Assembly (NCBI RefSeq): GCF_030268685.1
Contig: NZ_BSRQ01000011.1
Coordinates: 217,318-281,317, forward strand
DNA: 64,000 bases
From: Microtetraspora sp. NBRC 13810
Lineage (GTDB): Bacteria; Actinomycetota; Actinomycetes; Streptosporangiales; Streptosporangiaceae
Direction of reading: 5' to 3'
Shown here: positions 41,473 through 49,353 of the stretch, piece after piece
Layout of the letters: each line of letters starts with the position of its first letter
Numbering within the stretch: the first letter of the stretch is position 1
Position numbers and translations under genes: made by a program
The notes under the pieces: model-generated
Databases searched by the model: none
What the model was told of the DNA's origin: nothing
What the model saw: only the letters and a program-made list of their open reading frames with translations

Positions 41473-43353
41473 GTGACCGAGCACACGCATCCGAGCACCC
41501 ACCGGCACGCCGGGCGCTCCGCCCGCCAGGTGCCGGGCGCGAGCCCGCCCACCGTGCGAGCCGAACGCGACACACCGCCCACCACGACGGCAACCGATCA
41601 CAACACCACGCTCACCACGTCGGCGACCGGTCACGACACCGAGCTCCCGGCGGCGACCGTGGCGGCGCGGGACAGCACTCTCACCACGACGATGACGAGG
41701 TACGACGCCGTGCCATCCGCGGCGGCGACGGGGCGGGACACCGCGCCCTCCATGGCGATGACCGCGCCCTCCATGGCGATGACCGCGCCCTCCATGGCGA
41801 TGACGAGGTACGACACCACGCCATCCACGGCGGCGACGGGGCGGGACTCCGGGCTCACTGCGGCGACGGCCGGGCTTGACGCGTTGCTCGCGGCGGTGAT
41901 CGGGCTGGTGGCCGCCTTCGGCTCGCTCGCCGCCGTCGAGGGGCTGTGGCCGGGCTGGGTGCCGGCATCCGTCGTGGCGGTCGGCGGGGTGGTCGCCTGG
42001 TGGCGTTCGGCGCCGCTCGCCGCCTTCGCGGGGGGCGCTTCGGCGATCTTGATGGTTCTGGGGCACACGTCGTGGCCCGCGCTGGTCTGCGGCGCCCTGG
42101 TGGGCTTCGCGGTGACCCGGTGGCGGGCGCCTGGTGGGACACGGTGGACCGCCACGATGCCCAGGCTCACCCGGGTGGGCGACGTGCCGGTCATCCTGGT
42201 CCTCGCGTGGTCCGGCTGGCTGGCCGTTCCCTGGTCCCTCGGCGGCCCGGCGCAGGTCCGCCCGCCGGCCGCCGAACCCGCCCACCGCGACACTCCCTCA
42301 GCCGCAGCCGGCCTCACCCCGCCCCGAGCCCCGTCCCCCCTCACTCCCGTACGCACACGGCAGGCGGAGGCCACGCCCCGGACGCAAACCCCGGCAGGGG
42401 TGGCGAACGTCCCGCAGAGCGCTACGGAGGTCGCGTCGCTGGCCGGGGTCTCCGCCGCAGCGACGCAGGCCGACAAGGAGGCGCGGGCGGACGAAGCGAC
42501 AGCGGGGACCGGAGTCTCCGTCGTAGCGGCGCGGGCGGGCGAAGTGGTGGTGCGGGGCGATGAGGAGGCGGTGCGGGCGGGTGAGGTGGCGGTGCGGGCG
42601 GTGCTGGAGGAGCGGCGGCGGATCGCGGGTGAGGTGCACGATGTGGCCGGGCACGGGCTGGCGGCCATCGCCATGCAGGCCGGGATCGCGCTGATGATGC
42701 TGGACGAGCAGCCGGAGCAGGCGCGCGAGTCGCTGGAGGCGATCCGCGCGACGAGCACCCGAGCCCTCGCCGAACTCCGAGCCGCCCTCGACACGATGCA
42801 CCCACTCCCCGCACGAACGACGAACACGACGCTCCCGTCCCCCTCCCCCTTCCCGTCCCCGTCCCCGTCCCCGGCAACGGCAACGGCAACGGCAACGGCA
42901 GGGGCAGGGGCAGCGGTGCCGGCAACAGCGGCAGCGGACGCCGTGCGGGGCGAGCCGGGGTTGCGCCATCTGCGGCAGGTGGTGGACGCCGTGCGGGCGG
43001 GCGGGCTTCCGGTGGAGCTGGAGGTGGGTGAGCTGGGCGGGGTGCCGCATGCGCACGTGGACGCCGCCGTGTACCGGGTGGTGCGCGAGTCGCTGACCAA
43101 CGTGCTGCGGCATGCCGGGCCGACCAGAGCCGTGGTCCGGGTGGCGCACGAGCCGCGGGCGGCCGGGTCGGGCGACCTCGTCGTGGAGATAGCCGACCGG
43201 GGGCGCGGGGTGCCGGGCGGCACGCTCGCCGAGGGGCGTGGCCTGACCGGTATGCGCGCCCGGGTCGAGGCGGCCGGCGGCGGGTTCACCGCGGGCCCGC
43301 GCGAGGACGGCGGCTTCCGGGTGGTCGCCCGCTTCCCCAAGGCGACGGCGTGA
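41473..43353 (+). CDS. Two-component sensor histidine kinase (NarL/DesK-type)
   Basis: A 626-residue kinase. The N-terminus (about 1-135) is a low-complexity Thr/Ala-rich tail made of repeats, followed by several membrane helices (about 137-260) and another disordered stretch. The HisKA_3 dimerisation domain has the phospho-acceptor histidine in RRRIAGEVHDVAGHG near 386, and the HATPase domain follows with its N-box (VVRESLTNVLRHAG), DRGRGVPGG and GRGLTGMRARVEAAGG. A simple Ser/Pro and Ala/Thr repeat splits the two catalytic domains (42835-42925). The response regulator gene is 285 bases downstream. GTG 41473 follows GGGGGAAG. Confidence 0.9.
   Translation: MTEHTHPSTHRHAGRSARQVPGASPPTVRAERDTPPTTTATDHNTTLTTSATGHDTELPAATVAARDSTLTTTMTRYDAVPSAAATGRDTAPSMAMTAPSMAMTAPSMAMTRYDTTPSTAATGRDSGLTAATAGLDALLAAVIGLVAAFGSLAAVEGLWPGWVPASVVAVGGVVAWWRSAPLAAFAGGASAILMVLGHTSWPALVCGALVGFAVTRWRAPGGTRWTATMPRLTRVGDVPVILVLAWSGWLAVPWSLGGPAQVRPPAAEPAHRDTPSAAAGLTPPRAPSPLTPVRTRQAEATPRTQTPAGVANVPQSATEVASLAGVSAAATQADKEARADEATAGTGVSVVAARAGEVVVRGDEEAVRAGEVAVRAVLEERRRIAGEVHDVAGHGLAAIAMQAGIALMMLDEQPEQARESLEAIRATSTRALAELRAALDTMHPLPARTTNTTLPSPSPFPSPSPSPATATATATAGAGAAVPATAAADAVRGEPGLRHLRQVVDAVRAGGLPVELEVGELGGVPHAHVDAAVYRVVRESLTNVLRHAGPTRAVVRVAHEPRAAGSGDLVVEIADRGRGVPGGTLAEGRGLTGMRARVEAAGGGFTAGPREDGGFRVVARFPKATA
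41740..41802. repeat. 21-bp tandem repeat, three identical copies, in the kinase N-terminus
   Basis: Three exact 21-bp units (41740-41760, 41761-41781, 41782-41802) encode TAPSMAM in frame. They are flanked by two 51-bp imperfect copies (about 41693-41743 and 41800-41850) of ATGACGAGGTACGAC-type sequence, so the whole leader grew by duplication. Confidence 0.9.
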
Positions 43354-43373
43354 CGACCCCCCAAGGCGATTCC

Positions 43374-43570
43374 ATGACCAGAGCCCCGCGGAAGAACCCC
43401 GTAACCAGAGCCCCGCAAACCAGCCCGCAACAGAGCCCCACAAACCAACCTCGCGACCAGAGCCCCACGGGAGAACCCCGTGACCAGAGCCTCACGGAAG
43501 AACCTTGTGATCAGCCCCGCAAACCAACCCCGTGATGAGAGTCCCCCGAAAGAGCCCGGTGATCAGAGCT
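43374..43570. repeat. Degenerate minisatellite between kinase and response regulator genes
   Basis: About seven imperfect copies of a 25-40-base unit containing CCAGAGCCCC(A/G)C and a following GAAGAACCCCGT. The repeats fill almost the whole intergenic gap. A 61-residue frame runs through them but is Pro/Gln/Thr-rich repeat without a ribosome binding site, so I do not call a gene. Confidence 0.75.
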
Positions 43571-43637
43571 CTTCGAAGAGCCGCCGTGCCCTCGGTCCCT
43601 GGGGCGCATCCGTGAGCCGTGACGTCGGGGTCGCCGC

Positions 43638-44339
43638 GTGATTGCGGACGCGCGGGGCGGTGGTGTGGGTGGGGAGCCGATCAGGGTGGCGGTGGTGGAC
43701 GATCAGGAGGTCGTCCGGATGGGGTTGCGGGTGCTCATCGAGCGGGAGGCCGACCTGGAGCTGGTCGGGGAGGCGGGGGACGGGGGCGGCGCGGTGGAGT
43801 TGGTGCGCGAGACCCGGCCGGATGTGCTGCTGCTGGACATCCGGATGCCCGGCATGGACGGCGTGCAGGCCCTGCGGGCCATCTCGGCCGAGCCCGAGCT
43901 GCGCGGCACCAAGGTCGTGGTGGTGACCACGTTCGAGCTCGACGAGTACGTCTTCGAGTCGCTTCAGGCGGGGGCCAGCGGGTTCATCCTCAAGGACAAC
44001 GCGCCGGCGGAGCTGGCCCAGGCCGTACGGGTGGTGGCGGCGGGTGAGGCGCTGCTGTCGCCTTCGGTGACCCGGCGGGTGATCGGCATGTTCGGTCGGC
44101 ACGTGGCCGACGGGATGGCTCCGGTGGCGGGGCTTGAGGAGCTGACGCCCCGGGAGCGGGAGATGGTGGCCTGGGTGGCGACCGGGCGTTCCAATGACGA
44201 GATCGCCCGGGAGCTGGTGCTCAGCCCGCAGACCGTGCGCACGCACGTCAGCCGGGCCATGGTCAAGCTGCATGCCCGCGACCGCGCCCAGCTGGTGGTC
44301 TTCGCCGTACGAGCCGGGCTGACGATCCCCGGGCGGTGA
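43638..44339 (+). CDS. Response regulator, NarL/LuxR family
   Basis: A 233-residue regulator. The receiver domain (about 15-130) has the acidic pair VVDDQE, the phospho-accepting aspartate in LLLDIRMPG near 73, and the conserved Lys in GFILKDNAP. The C-terminal LuxR-type helix-turn-helix (about 165-225) reads LTPREREMVAWVATGRSNDEIA. It should be phosphorylated by the kinase encoded upstream. GTG 43638 is used; GTG 43665 would remove the glycine-rich leader and is equally possible. Confidence 0.93.
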   Translation: MIADARGGGVGGEPIRVAVVDDQEVVRMGLRVLIEREADLELVGEAGDGGGAVELVRETRPDVLLLDIRMPGMDGVQALRAISAEPELRGTKVVVVTTFELDEYVFESLQAGASGFILKDNAPAELAQAVRVVAAGEALLSPSVTRRVIGMFGRHVADGMAPVAGLEELTPREREMVAWVATGRSNDEIARELVLSPQTVRTHVSRAMVKLHARDRAQLVVFAVRAGLTIPGR

Positions 44340-44449
44340 CCCGGCCACGACGGCCCGCCCGGGAAGCCCTGCGACCGCCCGGGTAGACCCGGCGGCCCGC
44401 CGGGGAGGGACCGGCGGAAAGCCGGGAGCGGTCCGGCGGGTAGGCGGGT

Positions 44450-45790
44450 TTATCTGAGGAAGCCTTCGTAGTGGCGTTGCTGGAGTTGGCTTTCGATCTG
44501 TTTCACGGTGTCCAGGCCCACGCCGACCATGATCAGGATGCTCGCGCCGCCGAACGGGAAGTTCTGCTGCGTCTGCGGGTCGCCGAGCAGCACGAAGGCG
44601 ATGATCGGGATGACGGACAGTACGCCGAGGTAGGCGGCGCCGGGCGCGGTCAGCCGGTTGAGCACGTAGCCGAGGTACTCGGCGGTCGGCCGGCCGGGCC
44701 GGATCCCCGGGACGAACCCCCCGAACCTCCGCATGTTGTCCGCGACCTCGACCGGGTCGAACGTGATGGACACGTAGAAGAACGTGAACGCCACGATGAG
44801 CGTGAGATACGTGAAAACATAAACGGGATGGTCACCGGAAACGAGGTAGGCCGATATCCAGCCGGTCACCGGATTCGGCTGCCCGCCGTCGAGGAATCCC
44901 ACGGCGAGTTGCGGCAGATAGAGCAGGGACGATGTGAAGATGACGGGGATGATCCCGGCCTGGTTGACCTTGAGCGGGATGTAGGTGCTGCTTCCGCCGT
45001 ACATTCTGCGGCCGACCATGCGTTTGGCATATTGCACGGGGACGCGGCGCTGCGCCTGTTCGACGAAGACGACGGCGGCGACCAGGAATCCGCCGACGAC
45101 CATCATCGTGACGAAGGCGACCACGTCCTGCCGGAGGATTCCGAGTAGATAGGCCGGGAAGAAGGCGACGACCTGGGTGAAGATCAGCAGGGACATGCCG
45201 TTGCCGACCCCGCGTTCGGTGATCAGCTCGCCGAGCCACATGACCGCGGCCGCCCCCGCCGTCAGGGTCACCACCAGCGTGACCACGGTCATGAGGTCCT
45301 GGCCGGTCAGCAGCGGGTGCGGGCAGTTGGGGAAGATGCCGCCGGTTCTGGCCAGTGCGACGAGTGTCGCCGCGTTCAGCACGGCGAGGCCGACCGCGAG
45401 ATAGCGGGTGTACTGCGTGATTTTCGCGGTGCCGGAACTCCCCTCTTTCTTCAGCGCCTCCAGCCGGGGGATCACCACCGCCAGCAACTGCATGACGATG
45501 CTCGCGGTGATGTACGGCATGATGCCGAGCGCGAACACCGAGAGTTTCAGCATTCCGCCGCCGCTGAAGAACTGCACCGTCTGGTAGAAACCGGCGTTGT
45601 CCCCCGTCTGCGCCTGGGTCAGGCAGCGCTGCACGTTAACGACGTGCGCACCGGGCGCGGGCAGGAACTGGCCGAGCCGGAACAACGCGATCACGGCGAG
45701 GGTGAACAGAATCTTCTTGCGCAGATCCGGTGTGCGGAAAGCGCGGGCGAACACGCTCAGCACGGTCGCCGCACGGGGCTGGTGGGTCAC
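44450..45790 (-). CDS. secY: SecY, preprotein translocase subunit (stand-alone copy)
   Basis: A 446-residue, ten-helix translocon channel. Family signatures are clear: KKILFTLAVIALFRLGQFLPAPG in the first helix region, GIMPYITASIVMQLL (helix 2), GNGMSLLIFTQVVA, and the C-terminal GVGLDTVKQIESQLQQRHYEGFLR that contacts SecA. It is not in a ribosomal-protein operon: the neighbours are a response regulator and a hypothetical gene, and no adk, map or secA2 is present. A second secY in the ribosomal cluster is expected, so this is probably a paralogue. GTG 45790 gives a slightly longer N-terminus than usual. Confidence 0.92.
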   Translation of the reverse strand: MTHQPRAATVLSVFARAFRTPDLRKKILFTLAVIALFRLGQFLPAPGAHVVNVQRCLTQAQTGDNAGFYQTVQFFSGGGMLKLSVFALGIMPYITASIVMQLLAVVIPRLEALKKEGSSGTAKITQYTRYLAVGLAVLNAATLVALARTGGIFPNCPHPLLTGQDLMTVVTLVVTLTAGAAAVMWLGELITERGVGNGMSLLIFTQVVAFFPAYLLGILRQDVVAFVTMMVVGGFLVAAVVFVEQAQRRVPVQYAKRMVGRRMYGGSSTYIPLKVNQAGIIPVIFTSSLLYLPQLAVGFLDGGQPNPVTGWISAYLVSGDHPVYVFTYLTLIVAFTFFYVSITFDPVEVADNMRRFGGFVPGIRPGRPTAEYLGYVLNRLTAPGAAYLGVLSVIPIIAFVLLGDPQTQQNFPFGGASILIMVGVGLDTVKQIESQLQQRHYEGFLR

Positions 45791-45910
45791 AGCCGTGATT
45801 GTTCCGGCGGTCCGGTGCCCGGATCATCCGCCCGGACGCGGCTTCCGGCCTACGCGGATTCGCGTACACGGCCGGCGGAGGACGAGTGATCTTCGATCTG
45901 GGCGAAGCCG

Positions 45911-45916
45911 TACAAT
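45911..45916 (+). promoter_or_regulatory. -10 box of a probable leaderless transcript
   Basis: TACAAT ends 6 bases before the ATG at 45923, the normal distance to a transcription start, and no ribosome binding site is present. The -35 is weak (TGATCT around 45887). Confidence 0.65.
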
Positions 45917-45922
45917 CCCGGG

Positions 45923-46537
45923 ATGACTCTGGCGATCTGCCCCCTCACCCCCGAGGTCGTTCACCAGGTGGCCCGGATGGCCACCGTGCCCAGCGACGAG
46001 CGGTCCTTCGACAATTTCCTGGCCGGCCTGGGCTGGCGGTATGCGGGCGGCTTCGACGACTCCTACCAGACGGCCGCCGGGCAGGTCGTGTGGTCCACCC
46101 ACTACGCCGCCTCGGGCCGGCCGGACCAGGTGGTGTGGGCCGCGTTCTGCGTGTACGACCCCGAGTACGACGACGAGCAGAACGCGGACTACCTCGCCGA
46201 GGTGTGGGGCGGGCCGGACGGCTGGACCCTGCGCCGTGAGGAGGGCAGGGCGGCCTTCGACCTGGCGTGGGACTCCGCGGCCGAGATGGTGGGCGGCATC
46301 CTCGGGCCGCCCGCGGTGACGGCGGTCGAGCGGGAGGCCGTCGGCGACGACCGGGAGGAGGAGTTCCGGATGGCCGTGTGGCGGAACGGCGACAGCGTGC
46401 TCGCCCTGGCCCAGGACGCCGACCCTGTGTGCTACTCGAACTTCGTCTCCGACTTCCTGGTGGCCGTCCGCTACCCGGCGGATCGCCCGCTGCCGCCCGC
46501 TGCCGACCTGACCGAGTGGTACCAGGGCCTCCAGTGA
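45923..46537 (+). CDS. Hypothetical protein, leaderless
   Basis: A 204-residue acidic soluble protein rich in Trp, Asp and Glu (DEQNADYLAEVWGGPDGW, AVWRNGDSVLALAQDAD). The sequence alternates strands and helices without a domain that I recognise; its overall look (small, acidic, Trp-rich) resembles immunity proteins of polymorphic toxins and SMI1/SUKH-type proteins, but the family motifs are not certain. It is probably translated from a leaderless mRNA starting at ATG 45923. Confidence 0.7.
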   Translation: MTLAICPLTPEVVHQVARMATVPSDERSFDNFLAGLGWRYAGGFDDSYQTAAGQVVWSTHYAASGRPDQVVWAAFCVYDPEYDDEQNADYLAEVWGGPDGWTLRREEGRAAFDLAWDSAAEMVGGILGPPAVTAVEREAVGDDREEEFRMAVWRNGDSVLALAQDADPVCYSNFVSDFLVAVRYPADRPLPPAADLTEWYQGLQ

Positions 46538-46606
46538 ACCGGGCGCCCAGGACCGGCCGGAAGGCCACGCCCCCCAACGCGGGACGCCCCCGCTCAACTC
46601 GCGGGT

Positions 46607-47008
46607 TCAGCTCACGTTGGTGACCGGTAGGAGGCCGCGCTCGGCGAACACCTTCTTGGCGATGAGGGTGGCGTTGATCGCGCGTGGCATGCCGCAGTAG
46701 ACGGCCGAGTGCAGCAGCGTCTCGGCGATCTCGGAGGCGGTCAGGCCCACGTTGAGCGCGGCGTTGATGTGCACGTCGAGCTCGATCTCACAGCCGCCCA
46801 GCGCGGTGAGCACGCCGAGGGTGACCAGTTGCCGGTCCCACGGCGGCAGCTCGGGGCGGGCGTACATGTCGCCGAACGCCCAGGCCACCACCTGGTGGCC
46901 CAGTTCGGGCGACACGTCGGCGAGCGAGCCGACGACCCGCTGTCCCGCTTCGCCGTCCACCTGTTCCAGAACCCGCATGCCGTGCTCGTAACGTTCCTGG
47001 CGGTTCAT
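46607..47008 (-). CDS. Carboxymuconolactone decarboxylase family protein
   Basis: A 133-residue AhpD-like all-helical protein. The family core is seen in ELPPWDRQLVTLGVLTALGG and HINAALNVGLTASEIAETLLHSAVYCGMP. Only one cysteine sits in the usual redox region, so the enzyme resembles the decarboxylase (PcaC-like) rather than the CxxC peroxidase type. ATG 47008 follows GAAGGAG. It is divergent from a LysR remnant, the common arrangement for a LysR-regulated gene. Confidence 0.88.
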   Translation of the reverse strand: MNRQERYEHGMRVLEQVDGEAGQRVVGSLADVSPELGHQVVAWAFGDMYARPELPPWDRQLVTLGVLTALGGCEIELDVHINAALNVGLTASEIAETLLHSAVYCGMPRAINATLIAKKVFAERGLLPVTNVS

Positions 47009-47084
47009 AGCGTCTCCTTCAGTGGGTGATGTCCCGATCCTGCCGCCGCCGGGATCCGAATCCGTCTGCCGGGAACCTCCTCCT

Positions 47085-47108
47085 ATACTTCCCATGCCCT
47101 GGAGGTAT
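47085..47108. promoter_or_regulatory. Probable LysR-type operator
   Basis: ATACTTCC (47085-47092) and GGAGGTAT (47101-47108) form an imperfect inverted repeat with the T-N11-A spacing of LysR boxes, 3 bases before the LysR start and 77 before the divergent decarboxylase start. Confidence 0.5.
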
Positions 47109-47110
47109 GG

Positions 47111-47530
47111 ATGGAACTACGGCTGTTGAGCTATGTGGTCGCGATCGCGGGGGAGGGCAGCGTCAGCGCCGCCGCGAGACGGCTGCACCTGAGCCAGCCG
47201 ACGTTGAGCCGCCAGCTCCGCGAGCTGGAGCGCTCGCTGGGCGCCGAGCTGTTCACCCGCGCGGGCCGCGGCATCGCGCCGACCCCCGCCGGCGAGGTCC
47301 TGGTCCGGCGGGCGCGCACGGTGCTCGCCGAGGCGGAGACGCTGCTGGCGCTGGTGGCGGCGGGCTTCGGGGCCGCCGTGCTCCCCGACTCGCGCCGGGC
47401 GTTGCGCCGGGTCGGCGTGACGCCCCGGCCGCTGGCCGGCACGTCGACCACCCTGCACCTGGTGTGGCGCTCCGGCGACGCGAACCCGCTGGTGGAACGG
47501 GTCCGCGGCGCCCTGACCGACCTGGGATGA
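47111..47530 (+). pseudogene. LysR-family regulator with an in-frame internal deletion
   Basis: Only 139 residues against about 300. The DNA-binding domain is intact (ELRLLSYVVAIAGEGSVSAAARRLHLSQPTLSRQL...LFTRAGRGIAPTPAG). Directly after LAEAETLLALV the chain jumps to AAGFGAAVLPDSRR...VWRSGDANPLVERVRGAL, the last 50 residues of the effector domain. About 150-160 residues of the ligand-binding fold are missing, yet the frame is kept. The product may still bind DNA but cannot sense a ligand normally. It might be a working mini-regulator, but a deletion derivative is more likely. Confidence 0.82.
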
Positions 47531-47617
47531 CGTACCGTGCCGTGCCGAGGGCCGCCCGTTTCCCGGGGCCTTACCGGCTTACGACGGCCTTACCGGCGGC
47601 CGGGCATCGTCCCGTCC

Positions 47618-48733
47618 ATGCCCGTCACCGCGCGCTCCGGCCACCCGGCCGGTTCCCGGGGAAAAGCCGTCGCCCTCGCACTCCCCGCGCAGGCGGCCCT
47701 CCTCGGCGCGGCCGTCTGCCTGCTGGATCTCACGGTCCTCCGGTCGGCCACGACCCGGTCGCGGCGGGACGTCGAAGGCATGGCGCTCCCTGCGGGCGCG
47801 CGCGCCGAACTGGCCGGGTACGAGACGCTGGCGGGCACCCGCCCGGCCCTGCTCTTCTTCACCGCCGCCACGGCCCTCCTCACCTGCGTCGCCGTCCCGC
47901 TGTGGCGCGGTTCGGCACCGGCCGCCTCCCCGGGGGGCGCGGCGGGCCGGGGGGTGGCGGCCGGGCTGTTGGGGGTGGGGTTCCTCACGCCGGTGTACCT
48001 GGCCGGCCTGCTCGCCGTGTCGTCGGTGGAGGCGTATCCCACGCTGTCCTGGGAGGTCGCGGAGGACCTGCTGGACGCGGCGATCCCCGGCTGGTACGGC
48101 CACGCCCGCGCGGCGCTGCTCGGCGTGGCGGCCGTGACGTACCCGGCGGCCGTGTGCCTGCTCGCCCGGCCCGCGGCCACCGGGTGGCGGGCGCGCCCCG
48201 CTCCCGGGACGGCGCTGCTGCTCCTGCGTCTCCTGCCGCTGTCCGGCGCTGTGGTCACGGTGCTCAACCTCGTCGCGATCGGCCAGGCGCGCCGGCAGGC
48301 CGAGGAGACGTTCCGGAGGGACCCGGACCACTACACGGGCGCGGGCGAGTTCTATCTGGACCAGGCGACCCGGACGACGTGGACGTACGCCCTGGCGCTC
48401 GCCGTCGCCGGGGCGGGCGCCCTGGCTCTGGCCGGTCTGGCGCGACGGCACGGGGTCACCGCTCCGCTGCTGGTCGCGCTGGGTGTCGCCGGGCCTCCCC
48501 TGCTGTTCCTGTGGCTGCTGCTCGCGGGCGGCACGCCGTTCGTGCTCGGCGGGGCGTCGGGTGAGCCCGTCCCGGTCGTCGCCGGCGACGGACCGCCCTG
48601 GTACCTCCCGGCGATCCTCACCCAGACCTCCCTGGCCGCCCTCGCCTACGTCGTGAGCGTCGCGCTGATCCTGCGGGCGGCCGGCAGGGTCTTCATGACG
48701 TCGCATCCCGGTGCTAACCTGACGTCAAAGTGA
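47618..48733 (+). CDS. Hypothetical polytopic membrane protein
   Basis: A 371-residue protein with about seven hydrophobic helices (for example LPAQAALLGAAVCLLDLTVL near 20, GVAAGLLGVGFLTPVYLAGLL near 115, ALLLLRLLPLSGAVVTVLNLVAIG near 205, YVVSVALILRAAG near the end) and no motif that I recognise. ATG 47618 has no strong ribosome binding site. The stop codon lies inside a 9-bp hairpin that separates it from the DUF1707 gene. Confidence 0.7.
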   Translation: MPVTARSGHPAGSRGKAVALALPAQAALLGAAVCLLDLTVLRSATTRSRRDVEGMALPAGARAELAGYETLAGTRPALLFFTAATALLTCVAVPLWRGSAPAASPGGAAGRGVAAGLLGVGFLTPVYLAGLLAVSSVEAYPTLSWEVAEDLLDAAIPGWYGHARAALLGVAAVTYPAAVCLLARPAATGWRARPAPGTALLLLRLLPLSGAVVTVLNLVAIGQARRQAEETFRRDPDHYTGAGEFYLDQATRTTWTYALALAVAGAGALALAGLARRHGVTAPLLVALGVAGPPLLFLWLLLAGGTPFVLGGASGEPVPVVAGDGPPWYLPAILTQTSLAALAYVVSVALILRAAGRVFMTSHPGANLTSK

Positions 48734-48751
48734 CGCCATCCTTGGCGTCAC
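48720..48751. promoter_or_regulatory. TGACGTCA palindrome and 9-bp hairpin
   Basis: The palindrome TGACGTCA (48720-48727) is followed by GTGACGCCA (48730-48738) and TGGCGTCAC (48743-48751), a perfect 9-bp stem. TGACG(T/C)CA-like half-sites thus occur three times in 32 bases, just before the DUF1707 gene. It may be a terminator or an operator array. Confidence 0.5.
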
Positions 48752-48795
48752 AGCGTGTTTCGCCCGCCCCAGCGCGAAGGACAGGCCACGACACC

Positions 48796-49353
48796 ATGCC
48801 GAATCATCTGCCGGAACCACTGGTACGCGTCTCCGACGAAGACCGGGACCGGACCGTCTCCCGGCTTCAGCAGGCTTTCGCCGAGGGATTCCTGACCTCC
48901 GCCGAGCTGGAGGACCGGATCGAGCGGGCCCTGACCGCCAGGTCCCGCGCCGACCTGACGCCGGCGGTCGCCGACCTGCCCGACGATCATCAGGTCGTGC
49001 GGCTGACCTCCACCGGCGGGCACCTGCGGCGGACGGGCGACTGGCAGGTCCCGCGGCTGCTGCGCGCCGAGTCCGAGTACGGCAACGTCCTGCTCGACCT
49101 GTCCGGCGCCCACATCGAGCACCCGGTGATCGACATCGACCTCCGCCTCGCGTACGGCTCCGCCACCATCGTCCTGCCGCCCGGCGCGACCGTGAACACC
49201 GACGAGGCGCTGACCACCTGGGGCAGCGTGAGCTGCAAACTCCCCGGCCGCCTGGGCCGCGGGCGACTGCACGTCCGGGTGACCGGCGAGGTCGCCTACG
49301 GCCACCTCAGGATCCGCCACCCGCGCCGATGGCTGAGGATCCGGCGCCGCTGA
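48796..49353 (+). CDS. DUF1707-domain protein
   Basis: A 185-residue protein. The N-terminal DUF1707 domain (about 8-60: RVSDEDRDRTVSRLQQAFAEGFLTSAELEDRIERALTARSRADL) is common in actinobacterial envelope or regulatory proteins. It is followed by a beta-rich cell-wall-active-antibiotics-response-like domain (SATIVLPPGATVNTDE...TWGSVS). No membrane helix is present. ATG 48796 is used. Its last 47 bases overlap the 3' end of the convergent methyltransferase gene. Confidence 0.86.
   Translation: MPNHLPEPLVRVSDEDRDRTVSRLQQAFAEGFLTSAELEDRIERALTARSRADLTPAVADLPDDHQVVRLTSTGGHLRRTGDWQVPRLLRAESEYGNVLLDLSGAHIEHPVIDIDLRLAYGSATIVLPPGATVNTDEALTTWGSVSCKLPGRLGRGRLHVRVTGEVAYGHLRIRHPRRWLRIRRR

Noticed and set aside
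43350..43535. A 61-residue frame across the minisatellite
   Set aside because: The composition is only that of the repeat and there is no ribosome binding site.
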